DNA of 64,000 bases, from contig NZ_QGGZ01000010.1 of NCBI RefSeq assembly GCF_003148825.1, forward strand, positions 62,001 through 126,000. Direction: 5' to 3'. Origin of the DNA: Streptomyces sp. CG 926. GTDB taxonomy: Bacteria > Actinomycetota > Actinomycetes > Streptomycetales > Streptomycetaceae. Numbering within the stretch: the stretch's first letter is position 1; each line of letters begins with the position of its first letter. Shown here in pieces: positions 1 to 7,757 of the stretch. The notes below the pieces were generated by a model, which saw only the letters and a program-made list of their open reading frames with translations, was not told where the DNA came from and did not search any database. Made by a program: the position numbers and the translations under genes.

Positions 1-126
1 CATCCATGTCATGACCGGGTCGTCGGCGAAGGCACGGGCCAGGAGCGCGGCGACCGCCCCGGACTCGGCGGGCCGGGCGAACCGGATCCCGTACCCGGCC
101 GCCGGTAGTGCTGAAGGTGCGCTCAT
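1..126 (-). CDS. GNAT N-acetyltransferase, N-terminal fragment
   Basis: Reading leftward from an ATG at 126, the first 42 residues are visible before the window edge. They include GIRFARPAESGAVAALLARA followed by FADDPVMTWM. An acidic or aromatic beta-strand, an amphipathic helix rich in Ala/Leu and then a DDPVMTW segment are typical of the first strand and helix of GNAT acetyltransferases, especially the puromycin-acetyltransferase-like group common in Streptomyces. The acetyl-CoA-binding motif lies outside the window, so substrate and completeness cannot be judged. Confidence 0.7.
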   Translation of the reverse strand, partial: MSAPSALPAAGYGIRFARPAESGAVAALLARAFADDPVMTWM

Positions 127-212
127 GGGGCCACGGTAGGCAGCGGGGCCGGCCCCGGGCGGCCCCGCGGTGCGGGACACGCCGTACGAGCCACCCGCTC
201 GACCGGGTGAGG

Positions 213-578
213 TCAGGAGGTGCGCTTCAGGGTCCAGGTGTTGGGGTTGAAGCTGGGGACGGCGGAGTAGCGGCAGCCACTCGAGTAGTAGGTGTTGGTG
301 ATGGTCCAGCCGGCGGGCGGCCACGTGGAGGCGCAGGCGTTGACCTGGGTGCCGACCGGGTAGCCCCGCAGATCCTTGATCTGCTTGGTGTTCGGCGTGA
401 AGCCGGAGCCGCAGCCACCGCTGTTCCACCACTGGGCGTCCACCCAGCCGTCCGGGGTGAGCGTGCTGGAGCACATGGTGAGCGTGTCGCCGGGTGCCGC
501 CGAGGCGGGGCTCACGGCGATGGCGAGGGTGGTGACGGCCATGGCGGCCAGAGCGGCGGCGTGACGTATGCGGATCAC
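213..578 (-). CDS. Small secreted protein with two Cys/Trp repeats
   Basis: This encodes 121 residues from a GTG at 578, chosen because an AAGGAA ribosome site sits just upstream and a clean signal peptide follows (basic start VIRIRH, Ala/Val-rich core, cleavage near PASAAPGD). The mature part of about 90 residues holds two related units. One runs from CSSTLTPDGW to GGCGSG, and the second from CASTWPPAGW to SSGCRY. Each pairs a Cys at its start with a Cys after an aromatic stretch, so two disulfides are likely after export by Sec. The family is not one I can name; it is a conserved-type secreted hypothetical. The gene is monocistronic. An upstream in-frame ATG at 686 would bury the signal peptide and is unlikely. 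Confidence 0.75.
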   Translation of the reverse strand: MIRIRHAAALAAMAVTTLAIAVSPASAAPGDTLTMCSSTLTPDGWVDAQWWNSGGCGSGFTPNTKQIKDLRGYPVGTQVNACASTWPPAGWTITNTYYSSGCRYSAVPSFNPNTWTLKRTS

Positions 579-750
579 GGGACGTTCCTTCCTCGGCGCG
601 CCGGTCGCTGCCCTGCCGACCGTCGGCAGGCCGCACCAGGCGCCGGGATCATTGCTATCCGACCGCTTCCGGTTCCGAAAAGTCACCTTCAGGGCATAAC
701 TCCGCAGCGGTTCAGAGCCACCGCCACTCCCGCTCCGCCCGCGCCCGCCT

Positions 751-790
751 GCCCCGGCCTGCCCCGGCCAGCCCCGGCCAGCCCCGGCCA
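751..790. repeat. Four tandem 10-bp units
   Basis: The unit gccccggcca (first copy ends in t) is repeated four times head to tail, just past the stop codon of the Pro-rich membrane protein at 802 (transcribed leftward). It lies in the 223-bp gap before the secreted protein gene, where no further gene is seen. It may be polymorphic by slippage; no function is assigned. Confidence 0.85.
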
Positions 791-801
791 GCCGCTCCGG
801 G

Positions 802-1635
802 TCAGCCGATCGGCTGCCGCATCTCGGCGCGCACCTTGAGGGTCGTCTCGGCGGTCTTGGCGAGGTCGACGGACCCCGGCTTCTGCAGCGCGGTCTCCTG
901 GTCGACGATCCCGACCGAGGCGCTGGTGTTCTCGTCGGCCCAGGCGCACATCGGCAGCGAGCTCTCGACCCCGCCCTGTCGCACCGTCAGCACCTGACAG
1001 GACAGGGTGATGTCGGATCCTGTGGGCGTGATGTCCCGCGCCGGGACCCCCAGGGACGAGCCCTCGGCGTCCGTGGCGCCGCGCAGCATCTTCTCGCGGG
1101 CCTCCGCGGGGTCCTTGAACCGGCCGTACATCCCCGAGACGACCAGGGCGCCCGACGCCTTCGGGGACTCGAAGGCGTACTGGCCGACCACCGGCTTCGG
1201 ATCGCGGATCTTCGAGTCGTAGGTGCCCTTCAGCGCCTTCTTGCCCTCGGTGTCCGAATGGTCCTGGACCAGCTGGTACTTGCCGTCCACCAAAGTCTTG
1301 GGAACGGTGAGCCGGTACCGGGCCTCCGGGAAGCCTGATCCGCTCAGCGCGGCTCCGGCCGCGCCGAGCACGCCGAGCACCACCAGCGATCCCACGACGA
1401 TCCCGATCACCAAGCCCGTCCGGTTCTTGCGCGGCGGCAGGCCCGTCGGAGGCTGCCCCCACGCCCCTTGACCGGGGTACGGCTGCGGCGGGTACGGCTG
1501 CCCCGGGTACGGCTGGCCCGAGTACGGCTGCTGCGGCGGCGCGGGCTGCGCGGCGTACGGCTGTCCACCGTGGTGGTTCGGGGGCTGCGGGGGCCCGTAG
1601 GGGCCAGGGGGTTGCTGGGGCGGGGGCATGCTCAT
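802..1635 (-). CDS. Pro-rich single-pass membrane protein with extracytoplasmic domain
   Basis: This encodes 277 residues. The first ~70 are a low-complexity Pro/Gln/Tyr/Gly tail (repeats of the QPYPGQPYPPQP type). A KNRTG basic stop and one strongly hydrophobic helix (LVIGIVVGSLVVLGVLGAAG) follow, then a ~180-residue outer domain containing two Cys (in LSCQVL and PMCAWAD), likely a disulfide. This architecture is very common in Streptomyces membrane proteins of unknown role. ATG 1635 is preferred because TACCGT lies exactly 6 nt upstream, which fits a leaderless transcript; ATG 1629 is a weaker alternative. The gene is divergent from the Nudix-like gene at 1777. Confidence 0.8.
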   Translation of the reverse strand: MSMPPPQQPPGPYGPPQPPNHHGGQPYAAQPAPPQQPYSGQPYPGQPYPPQPYPGQGAWGQPPTGLPPRKNRTGLVIGIVVGSLVVLGVLGAAGAALSGSGFPEARYRLTVPKTLVDGKYQLVQDHSDTEGKKALKGTYDSKIRDPKPVVGQYAFESPKASGALVVSGMYGRFKDPAEAREKMLRGATDAEGSSLGVPARDITPTGSDITLSCQVLTVRQGGVESSLPMCAWADENTSASVGIVDQETALQKPGSVDLAKTAETTLKVRAEMRQPIG

Positions 1636-1764
1636 GCCCAAACGGTACGTCAGCCCCCGCGCGAGGCAGAATGTGGCGGGTCCGGGTCGCCGGGACGGGC
1701 CCACGGGCTCACTCTTCCCGGGTCGGGCGGACGCGTGATCTGGGCCGGAGCCCACCCTGGAAAG

Positions 1765-1770
1765 TAGGAT
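1765..1770 (+). promoter_or_regulatory. -10 hexamer TAGGAT of a probable leaderless promoter
   Basis: TAGGAT ends 6 nt before ATG 1777, the spacing expected when transcription begins at the A of the start codon. On the other strand TACCGT (1642-1647) has the same 6-nt spacing to ATG 1635, so the divergent pair probably consists of two leaderless promoters about 120 bp apart. Confidence 0.5.
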
Positions 1771-1776
1771 CAAGGA

Positions 1777-2313
1777 ATGTCTGACACGACCGAAACCACG
1801 CCCGGCTGGCTGACCGACGACGAGCTGCAGATGGCCCGGGCCCAGATGCCGATCCTGTATGTCGAAGCCGTCCCCGTACGCGTGGACGACACCGGCGAAG
1901 TCACCACCATCGGACTGCTCCTGCGGATCGGCACGGACGGGGCGATCAGTCGGGCCCTGGTGTCCGGCCGTGTCATGCACCACGAGCGGATCCGTGACGC
2001 GCTGCTGCGCCACCTGGAGAAGGATCTGGGGCCCGTGGCCCTGCCCCGCATCCCCTCGTCCCTGCAGCCCTTCACCGTCGCCGAGTACTTCCCCACGGCG
2101 GGCGTCACCCCCTACCACGACCCCCGCCAGCACGCGGTGTCACTGGCCTACATCGTCCCGGTCACCGGTGACTGCCGCCCACGTCAGGACGCCCTGGACC
2201 TGGTCTGGTTCAGCCCGCAGGAAGCGCTCTCGGCGGCCGTGCAGGGCGAGATGCCGGGCGGGCACGCAGCGCTGCTCAAGCAGGCCCTGGCGCACGTGGG
2301 GTACACGTACTGA
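1777..2313 (+). CDS. Degenerate Nudix-fold protein (DUF4916-like)
   Basis: This encodes 178 residues. The helix that should carry the Nudix box lies at residues 64-86. It keeps G64, E70, R78 and G85 at the right spacing, but the metal-binding REUxEE core reads R78-H-L-E-K-D83, so the essential glutamates are altered. The overall layout and the C-terminal FSPQEAL motif, which matches the W/F-xx-xEL end of Nudix proteins, agree with the DUF4916/Nudix group of actinomycetes. It is therefore more likely a weakly active or ligand-binding Nudix relative than a standard pyrophosphohydrolase. It is transcribed alone, probably leaderless, and ends ~95 bp before the oppositely oriented TetR gene. Confidence 0.8.
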   Translation: MSDTTETTPGWLTDDELQMARAQMPILYVEAVPVRVDDTGEVTTIGLLLRIGTDGAISRALVSGRVMHHERIRDALLRHLEKDLGPVALPRIPSSLQPFTVAEYFPTAGVTPYHDPRQHAVSLAYIVPVTGDCRPRQDALDLVWFSPQEALSAAVQGEMPGGHAALLKQALAHVGYTY

Positions 2314-2407
2314 AGTCCCCGCGCGGTGCGCGACACCGCACCCGGCTCCGGCCCCTGCCTTCCCCTGCCCGCACCTGCCGCGGCGGCGACCGGGGCCGGA
2401 GACCCGG

Positions 2408-2980
2408 CTACGAGGCCTGCGTCGGGGCGAACTTCGTGAGGATCAGCAGGGTGTCGACCAGGTCCTCGGCCGGGGCGCCGGTGGCCAGGCGGCGTAGCTG
2501 CTGCCCGAACACGAGGGCGACGGCCACCCCGGCCAGGCGCTCGGGGTCCGGGACGCCGAGCTGGGTCAGGATCCGGGTGGCCAACAGGTCGTAGGCGGCG
2601 AAGCACTCGGCCGCGGCGGCGCGCAGCCGTTCGTCGCGGCCGGCTTGGACGTAGAGCTCGAACGGCGCGATGTGGCGGCTGTCGAAGGCGTTGCCGCCCG
2701 CCACCTGTGCCACCACCTCGGCCGCCTGCCCGATGTCGAAGTGCTCGTCGGAGCACTCGTCGGCGAGCGCCGTGAAGTGCCGGGTCTCCTCGGCCACGAA
2801 GTGCAGCAGGCTCTCGCGCAGCAGCTCGTGCTGGGTGGCGAAGTGGTAGGTGACGGAGCCGAGAGAGACTCCGGCCTCCTTGGCGATCCGCCGGTTGGTG
2901 ACGGCGGCGATGCCGTCCTGCCCGATGATCCGCAGTACGGCGTCGATGATCCTCTGGCGGGTGGCGGAAGCATGGGACAT
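2408..2980 (-). CDS. TetR-family transcriptional regulator
   Basis: This encodes 190 residues. The N-terminal three-helix DNA-binding domain spans residues ~6-50 and contains the recognition segment NRRIAKEAGVSLGSVTYHF (29-47), the classic TetR signature. The remainder is an all-helical ligand-binding and dimerisation domain with no recognised ligand. ATG 2980 gives the usual short arm before the HTH; an in-frame ATG at 2998 is possible. It is divergent from the SDR gene, and a perfect palindrome at 3075-3096 lies between them. The simple reading is that this protein represses the SDR gene and itself until an inducer, perhaps an SDR substrate, binds. Confidence 0.9.
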   Translation of the reverse strand: MSHASATRQRIIDAVLRIIGQDGIAAVTNRRIAKEAGVSLGSVTYHFATQHELLRESLLHFVAEETRHFTALADECSDEHFDIGQAAEVVAQVAGGNAFDSRHIAPFELYVQAGRDERLRAAAAECFAAYDLLATRILTQLGVPDPERLAGVAVALVFGQQLRRLATGAPAEDLVDTLLILTKFAPTQAS

Positions 2981-3074
2981 GGCGTAATTCTGCCCCATCT
3001 GCCTGCTCGACTCTCCGATGGGGGCCGAGAGCACGGGGGATGACGATGTGTGGACAAGGAGCGGAGCCATCCAT

Positions 3075-3096
3075 ACTGTTCGTTCGAACGAACAGT
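3075..3096. promoter_or_regulatory. Perfect 22-bp palindrome, probable TetR operator
   Basis: The half-site actgttcgttc (3075-3085) is followed directly by its exact reverse complement (3086-3096). It sits 95 bp from the TetR start and 33 bp upstream of the preferred SDR start, in the shared divergent promoter. Length and symmetry are typical of TetR-family operators. Its position also argues against the SDR start lying upstream of it. Confidence 0.8.
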
Positions 3097-3128
3097 TGAG
3101 GGACTTCGCCAGCCGCACGGGAGTGCTC

Positions 3129-3920
3129 GTGGACATATCCGGATCGAACGTTCTGCTCACCGGCGCCACCGGCGGCATCGGTGCCGCCCTGGCCGCGCGC
3201 CTTACCGCGCAGGGAGCCCGCCTCACGGTCAGCGGGCGGCGGGAGGAAGCCCTCAAGGTCACCGCCGACGCCTGTGGAGCCCGTACCGTGGTCGCCGATC
3301 TGGCCGTGCGCTCCGATGTCGTCCGGCTCGCCGAGAGCTGCGCGGAGGCGGACGTCCTCGTCGCGAACGCCGCGCTGCCGGCCAGCGGCGACCTTCTGGA
3401 CTACACCGAGGACCAGCTCGACCGTGCCCTCGACGTGAACCTGCGCGCGCCCGTCCTGCTGTCCCGGCTGCTCGCGGAGCACATGGTGGGCCGCGGCCGA
3501 GGGCACATCGTGCTGGTCGGCTCCATTTCCGGCAAGGCGGCGACCAAGTCGACCTCCCTGTACAACGCGACGAAGTTCGGACTGCGCGGTTTCGCCCTCG
3601 CCCTGCGCCAAGAACTCAGGGGTACGGGGGTGGGGGTGTCCCTGGTCCAGCCCGGATTCGTCCGCGACGCCGGGATGTTCGCGGCCACCGGTGCCACCAC
3701 GCCGAAGGGCATCAGGACCGTCACGCCCGGGCAGGTCGCGGACGGCGTCGAACGGGCCGTCCGCCGCGACCGGTGCGAGGTCAACGTCGCGCCGGTGGAG
3801 CTGCGGCTGCTGAGCGCCATCGCGGGGCAGTTCCCCGGGTTCGCCGAGCGCGTCCAGGCCCGTACGGACGTCGACGGATCCGTACGACAGATCGTCGAGG
3901 CCCAGCGCGCCAGCCGCTAG
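3129..3920 (+). CDS. Short-chain dehydrogenase/reductase
   Basis: This encodes 263 residues from GTG 3129, chosen because GGGAG ends 5 nt upstream and the Rossmann strand then begins about 8 residues in. Longer in-frame starts would run through the operator palindrome. It shows the classical SDR pattern: cofactor motif TGATGGIG (11-18), NAA-type motif at ~80-82 (VANAALPAS), active-site Ser ~132-134 and Y145-x3-K149 (YNATK). R37/R38 after strand 2 suggest NADPH preference. It is a cytosolic oxidoreductase of unknown substrate, probably induced through the neighbouring TetR protein. Confidence 0.9.
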   Translation: MDISGSNVLLTGATGGIGAALAARLTAQGARLTVSGRREEALKVTADACGARTVVADLAVRSDVVRLAESCAEADVLVANAALPASGDLLDYTEDQLDRALDVNLRAPVLLSRLLAEHMVGRGRGHIVLVGSISGKAATKSTSLYNATKFGLRGFALALRQELRGTGVGVSLVQPGFVRDAGMFAATGATTPKGIRTVTPGQVADGVERAVRRDRCEVNVAPVELRLLSAIAGQFPGFAERVQARTDVDGSVRQIVEAQRASR

Positions 3921-3932
3921 CCGGTTTCCGGT

Positions 3933-4017
3933 AGCCGGGCTCGGCCGACAGCCGGGCTCGGCCGACAGCCGGGCTCGGCCGCTCGCGCGCACCCCCGCAC
4001 CCCCGCACCCCCGCACC
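3933..4017. repeat. Two adjacent short tandem arrays
   Basis: About three copies of a 17-bp unit (agccgggctcggccgac) cover 3933-3982. Three copies of a 9-bp unit (acccccgca) cover roughly 3990-4017. Both lie in the 145-bp gap between the SDR stop and the PHP gene. They may act as transcription-pausing or simply slippage-prone DNA; no gene lies here. Confidence 0.75.
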
Positions 4018-4065
4018 AGCACACGCGCCTTCCCTGCCACCCCCATGTGAACGGAGAGCACAGCT

Positions 4066-6558
4066 GTGCCGAGTGAACACCTGCCGAGCGATGCGCCCGA
4101 ACCGTCCCCTGGCTCCGGCTCCGCCCCCGGCTCGCACGTCGAGCGCCGGTCCCTGCTCCGCTTAGGGGCCCTGCTGGCCGCGGGCGGAGCCTCCGCGCTG
4201 GTTCCCGCGCCGATCACGTACGCCGCGACGAGGGGCCAGGGCTCCGACACGGTGACCACCACCTACCGCGGCCACTCCCCCTACGGCAACGACCAGTGGG
4301 CGTACGTCCCCTTCGACGTCCCGGCCGGAGTCCACCGGATCTCCGTCGTCACCACCCACGACGCCGCCGCCGGCATCCTGGACCTCGGCGCCTTCGGCCC
4401 GTCCGGTTTCCGCGGTTGGTCGGGCGGCGCTCGGACCGGCTTCACCCTCTCCGCCGCGGACGCCACCCCCGGCTACGTGCCCGGCCCCGTCGACCCCGGC
4501 GGCTGGTCCGTCATCCTGGGACCGATGGTCGGCAGCGCCGGCGGCATGGCCTGGCAGGTCGACGTCACCCTCCACCACGGAGATCCGCTCCCCCGGACCC
4601 CCTACGACATCCTGCCGACTTCCGTGCCGGGGCGGGGCCCCGGCTGGTACCGGGGCGACCTGCACCTGCACAGCGTCCACTCCGACGGGCAGCGCACGGT
4701 GGACGAGATCGTCGCCGCGGCCCGCCAGGAGGGGCTGCACTTCATCGCCACCTCCGACCACAACACCAGCTCCACCGGCGTCACATGGCGGGGCAACATC
4801 CCGACCGACCTGTTGGTCGTCAACGCCGAGGAGGTCACCACCCGCCACGGCCACTGGCTGGCCGTCGGTCTGCCGCAGGGCGAATGGGTGGACTGGCGCT
4901 ACGGCCCCGCGAACCAGGGGGCGTTCGAGGGGCAGGCCCGACGCGTGCACAGTCTGGGCGGACTCACGATCGCCGCCCATCCGCTCACTCCGGCGGCGGG
5001 TTCCTTCTGGGAGTTCGGCCTCGACCGGGTGGACGCCCTGGAGGTGTGGAACGGACCGTGGACCTTGGACGACGCGGCCAACATCGCCGCCTGGCACGTG
5101 ATGCTCTGCCTCGGCAAGCGGGTCGCGGCCGTCGGCAACAGCGACGCGCACAGTCCCGCGGACGCCGTCGGCCGCCCCCACAACGTCGTGTACGCCACCA
5201 GCCTGTCGACGCCCGCCGTCCTGGACGCACTGCGCCTCGGCCGGTCGTACGCCGTCGAATCCGCCGCCGTGAGCGTGGACTTCACCGCCCGCACCGGTGG
5301 AGCGGTCGCGGGACCCGGTGAGGAACTGCCTCTGTCGTTCTTCGACGCCGTCGATGTGACCTTGAACGTGACGGGTGCCCCGGACAGCATCGCCACGCTC
5401 TACACCGAGTGGGGCATCATGGCCGCCACCTCCATCGACGGCAGTGGCAAGGGGCAGTTGCACTGGCGCGGCTGGGGCAAGGCCTCCCTGTTCGCCCGGG
5501 CCGAGGTCCGCCGGCTCAAGCCCGCCTCGACCACCTTGGACCAACTGGTGGCCATCACCAATCCGGTCTGGTTCTACTCCGCGCAACTGCCGCCGTACGA
5601 CGTGGAGCGGCGGGTGCTCTTCCACACCGAGCGCCGGCCGGACGGGGCGTGGAGCGGCATGCGTCCGCTGCCGGGCGCCGCAGGGTCCGGCTCGGGCACC
5701 GCCTCGTTCACGGGGGTGCAGAGCGCCGTGGCCGGTATGGCGGACGGCTCGGTCGTGGTGCTGGGCATCGCGCCCGACAACGGTCTGTGGCTGACCTCCG
5801 TACGGGGTTCGGCCGCGCCGCAGCCCTGGCAGCGCGTCGCGGGGCCGGACGGCTCGACCGGATTCACCGTACGGGAGGCGGACATCGCGGCGTTCCCCGA
5901 CGGCACCTGCCAGATCGTGGTCACGGCCATGGACGGCACCACCTTCCACCAGGTGCGGCGCGCCGACGGCGGACTGCCCGGGTTCCGGGCCCTGCCCGGC
6001 CTCACCGCGAAGAGCCGATGGGGCGCGACGAAGGTGTCGATCGCCGCCATGCCCGACGGGTCGGCCCAGCTGCTCAGTTACGGCACGGACGGTGCCATGT
6101 ACCACTGCGTGCGCGGGCGGGACGGTACGTGGACGTCCTGGGGGCGCCTGGCCGGCTACAACGGGGCCGCGACGTTCTCCGGTCCGGCCATGGCGATCAC
6201 CGGGATGCCCGACGGGTCCTCCCAGGTCCTCGCGATCGGGCTCGACGGGATGGTGTACCACCAGCTGCGCCGGCCGGACGGTTCCTGGACGGGCTTTCGG
6301 CCACCGCGGGGCGTCACCACCGCCACCATGGGGGCCAGCTCCATCGGCATCGCCGGGACACCGGACGGCTCCGCCCAGGTCGTGGCGGTCGGGCTCGACG
6401 GACGGGTCTGGCACGACGTCAGGAGGCCGGACGGCTCCTGGACGTCCTTCTCGCAGATACCCGGCCCGAACGGGAGGGACCCGTTCCCGGCGGGGCAGGT
6501 CCGCATCACCGCCCTACGGGACGGCTCCACGCACGTGACGGCGATCAGCGCCGGTTAG
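4066..6558 (+). CDS. Tat-exported PHP-domain phosphoesterase (CehA/McbA type) with C-terminal propeller repeats
   Basis: This encodes 830 residues. The GTG start has GGAGAG 7 nt upstream. A twin-arginine signal (RRSLLRLG, residues 27-34, then a hydrophobic stretch to ~54) indicates folded export. A PHP metallohydrolase domain starts near residue 190. H200-x-H202, H205-x-D207, D231-H232-N and later histidines (AAHPL; NSDAHS) form the metal site typical of CehA/McbA-family proteins. The C-terminal ~270 residues hold five related ~60-residue blocks with (M/T)PDGS..V.A.G.DG..(Y/W)H..R.PDGSW, which suggests a beta-propeller lectin or scaffold. An extracytoplasmic phosphodiesterase or ester hydrolase acting on an envelope or environmental polymer is plausible; the substrate is unknown. 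The stop overlaps that of the convergent MBL gene by 4 nt. Confidence 0.88.
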   Translation: MPSEHLPSDAPEPSPGSGSAPGSHVERRSLLRLGALLAAGGASALVPAPITYAATRGQGSDTVTTTYRGHSPYGNDQWAYVPFDVPAGVHRISVVTTHDAAAGILDLGAFGPSGFRGWSGGARTGFTLSAADATPGYVPGPVDPGGWSVILGPMVGSAGGMAWQVDVTLHHGDPLPRTPYDILPTSVPGRGPGWYRGDLHLHSVHSDGQRTVDEIVAAARQEGLHFIATSDHNTSSTGVTWRGNIPTDLLVVNAEEVTTRHGHWLAVGLPQGEWVDWRYGPANQGAFEGQARRVHSLGGLTIAAHPLTPAAGSFWEFGLDRVDALEVWNGPWTLDDAANIAAWHVMLCLGKRVAAVGNSDAHSPADAVGRPHNVVYATSLSTPAVLDALRLGRSYAVESAAVSVDFTARTGGAVAGPGEELPLSFFDAVDVTLNVTGAPDSIATLYTEWGIMAATSIDGSGKGQLHWRGWGKASLFARAEVRRLKPASTTLDQLVAITNPVWFYSAQLPPYDVERRVLFHTERRPDGAWSGMRPLPGAAGSGSGTASFTGVQSAVAGMADGSVVVLGIAPDNGLWLTSVRGSAAPQPWQRVAGPDGSTGFTVREADIAAFPDGTCQIVVTAMDGTTFHQVRRADGGLPGFRALPGLTAKSRWGATKVSIAAMPDGSAQLLSYGTDGAMYHCVRGRDGTWTSWGRLAGYNGAATFSGPAMAITGMPDGSSQVLAIGLDGMVYHQLRRPDGSWTGFRPPRGVTTATMGASSIGIAGTPDGSAQVVAVGLDGRVWHDVRRPDGSWTSFSQIPGPNGRDPFPAGQVRITALRDGSTHVTAISAG

Positions 6559-7622
6559 GGACCGGGCCGCCGCTCCGGAGCCTGCGCCGTGGGGCTGCGG
6601 AGCGGCGGCCGGGACCAGGGCGCGTCCGGGTCGGCCGACTCGGGCCGCAGCCCGAGCTCGCGGAGCTGATTGACCACCGTCATCGCGAGGAACATCGCGT
6701 TCGGGTTGGCGCCGCCGCCCCCGAGCGCGGTGACGACCTCGCCGTAACGGGCGCCGAACTCGCTCGGCCGTACCGGTCCGCTCTCCCCGATCAGCCCGAG
6801 CGCCGCCGCCTGCAGGGCGGTGGCCTGTTCCAGCAGCCCGTCCAGGTAGGGCACCACCTCGGCGCCACGGCGCAGGGCGAAGGTGTGGCCGTCGGTGAGG
6901 AGTTCGGCCTGCCCCTCCTCGAAGAGGACGGCGACCGCGCCGAGTACGGTCTGGATCTTGAGCTGGTCGGCGTCGGCCATGGCCCCGCAGGGTCCGTTGC
7001 CCTCGTCGGAGAGGTGGAGGACTCCGGGGTCCCGGAGGTGGACGACGACGTGCCCCGCGCAGTGGCCCTGGCTGCGGAGCACGCGTACCGCGCCGTCCGC
7101 GAAGGTCCAGCCGGTGAACCGTGACGAGCCGATCCGGATCCGCTCCGGGGCTCGTTGCTCGTAGGTACGGGTGGTGGCGCCGAAGGGGCGCATGGGCTCG
7201 AACAGCGACACCAACCGGGTCGCCAGTGCGGGCGGGGCCGCCGGCAATGCCCCGGCGACGCGTTCGAGGGTCCGCGTCCAGTACGCCACCGGGTCCCGCA
7301 TCTGGTCGAGGTCGAGGGCGGGGACGTAGTGCTCGACCGGCACCCCCAGCTCGTCGGCCAGGTCGTCGTTGCCGACGTGGTCGGGGTGACCGTGCGTGGT
7401 CAGCACCAGGGCCCGGGACCACGGCCCGACCCGGTCGGCGGCCTCCCGCAGGGCCGTGCGGAAGGCCGTGGTGACGCCCGTGTCGACCAGCACCAGGGTG
7501 TCGCCGGCCCGGTGTACGAGGGCGTTGGCGACGTCCGGGCGATCGTGTTCGAGATCCAGTTCCTGCCCGGAGACCAGCAGGGTCCGTTCGTCGATGTCGA
7601 TCACATCACCGAGCGCGGTCAT
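6555..7622 (-). CDS. Metallo-beta-lactamase-fold hydrolase
   Basis: This encodes 355 residues, longer than a bare MBL domain. The zinc motif is H77-G-H79-P-D81-H82 (THGHPDHVGN). A further metal ligand lies in GHCAGH (H186 or H190), and D205 (LSDEG) completes the dinuclear site. A helical extension of ~120 residues follows, as in the uncharacterised MBL proteins of actinomycetes. It is cytosolic and probably hydrolytic, with unknown substrate. The stop codon TAA (6555-6557) overlaps the opposite-strand TAG of the PHP gene, so the two genes share their last bases tail to tail. Confidence 0.88.
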   Translation of the reverse strand: MTALGDVIDIDERTLLVSGQELDLEHDRPDVANALVHRAGDTLVLVDTGVTTAFRTALREAADRVGPWSRALVLTTHGHPDHVGNDDLADELGVPVEHYVPALDLDQMRDPVAYWTRTLERVAGALPAAPPALATRLVSLFEPMRPFGATTRTYEQRAPERIRIGSSRFTGWTFADGAVRVLRSQGHCAGHVVVHLRDPGVLHLSDEGNGPCGAMADADQLKIQTVLGAVAVLFEEGQAELLTDGHTFALRRGAEVVPYLDGLLEQATALQAAALGLIGESGPVRPSEFGARYGEVVTALGGGGANPNAMFLAMTVVNQLRELGLRPESADPDAPWSRPPLRSPTAQAPERRPGP

Positions 7623-7757
7623 CGGTCCTCCCGCGGTCCCGCCGGTGCACGGCGTACGCTCCCCCGTCGACGAGCGTACGCCGCATCCGGCGCGGTGTCC
7701 CCGCGAAGCCCACCGCCCCGGCGCATCCCCGCGCGAACGCGGTCCGCACCCGCGTGC

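Noticed and set aside
2184..4262. 692-codon minus-strand open frame
   Set aside because: It spans the antisense of the SDR gene and a frame-shifted part of the TetR gene; only the TetR frame (2408-2980) has family motifs.
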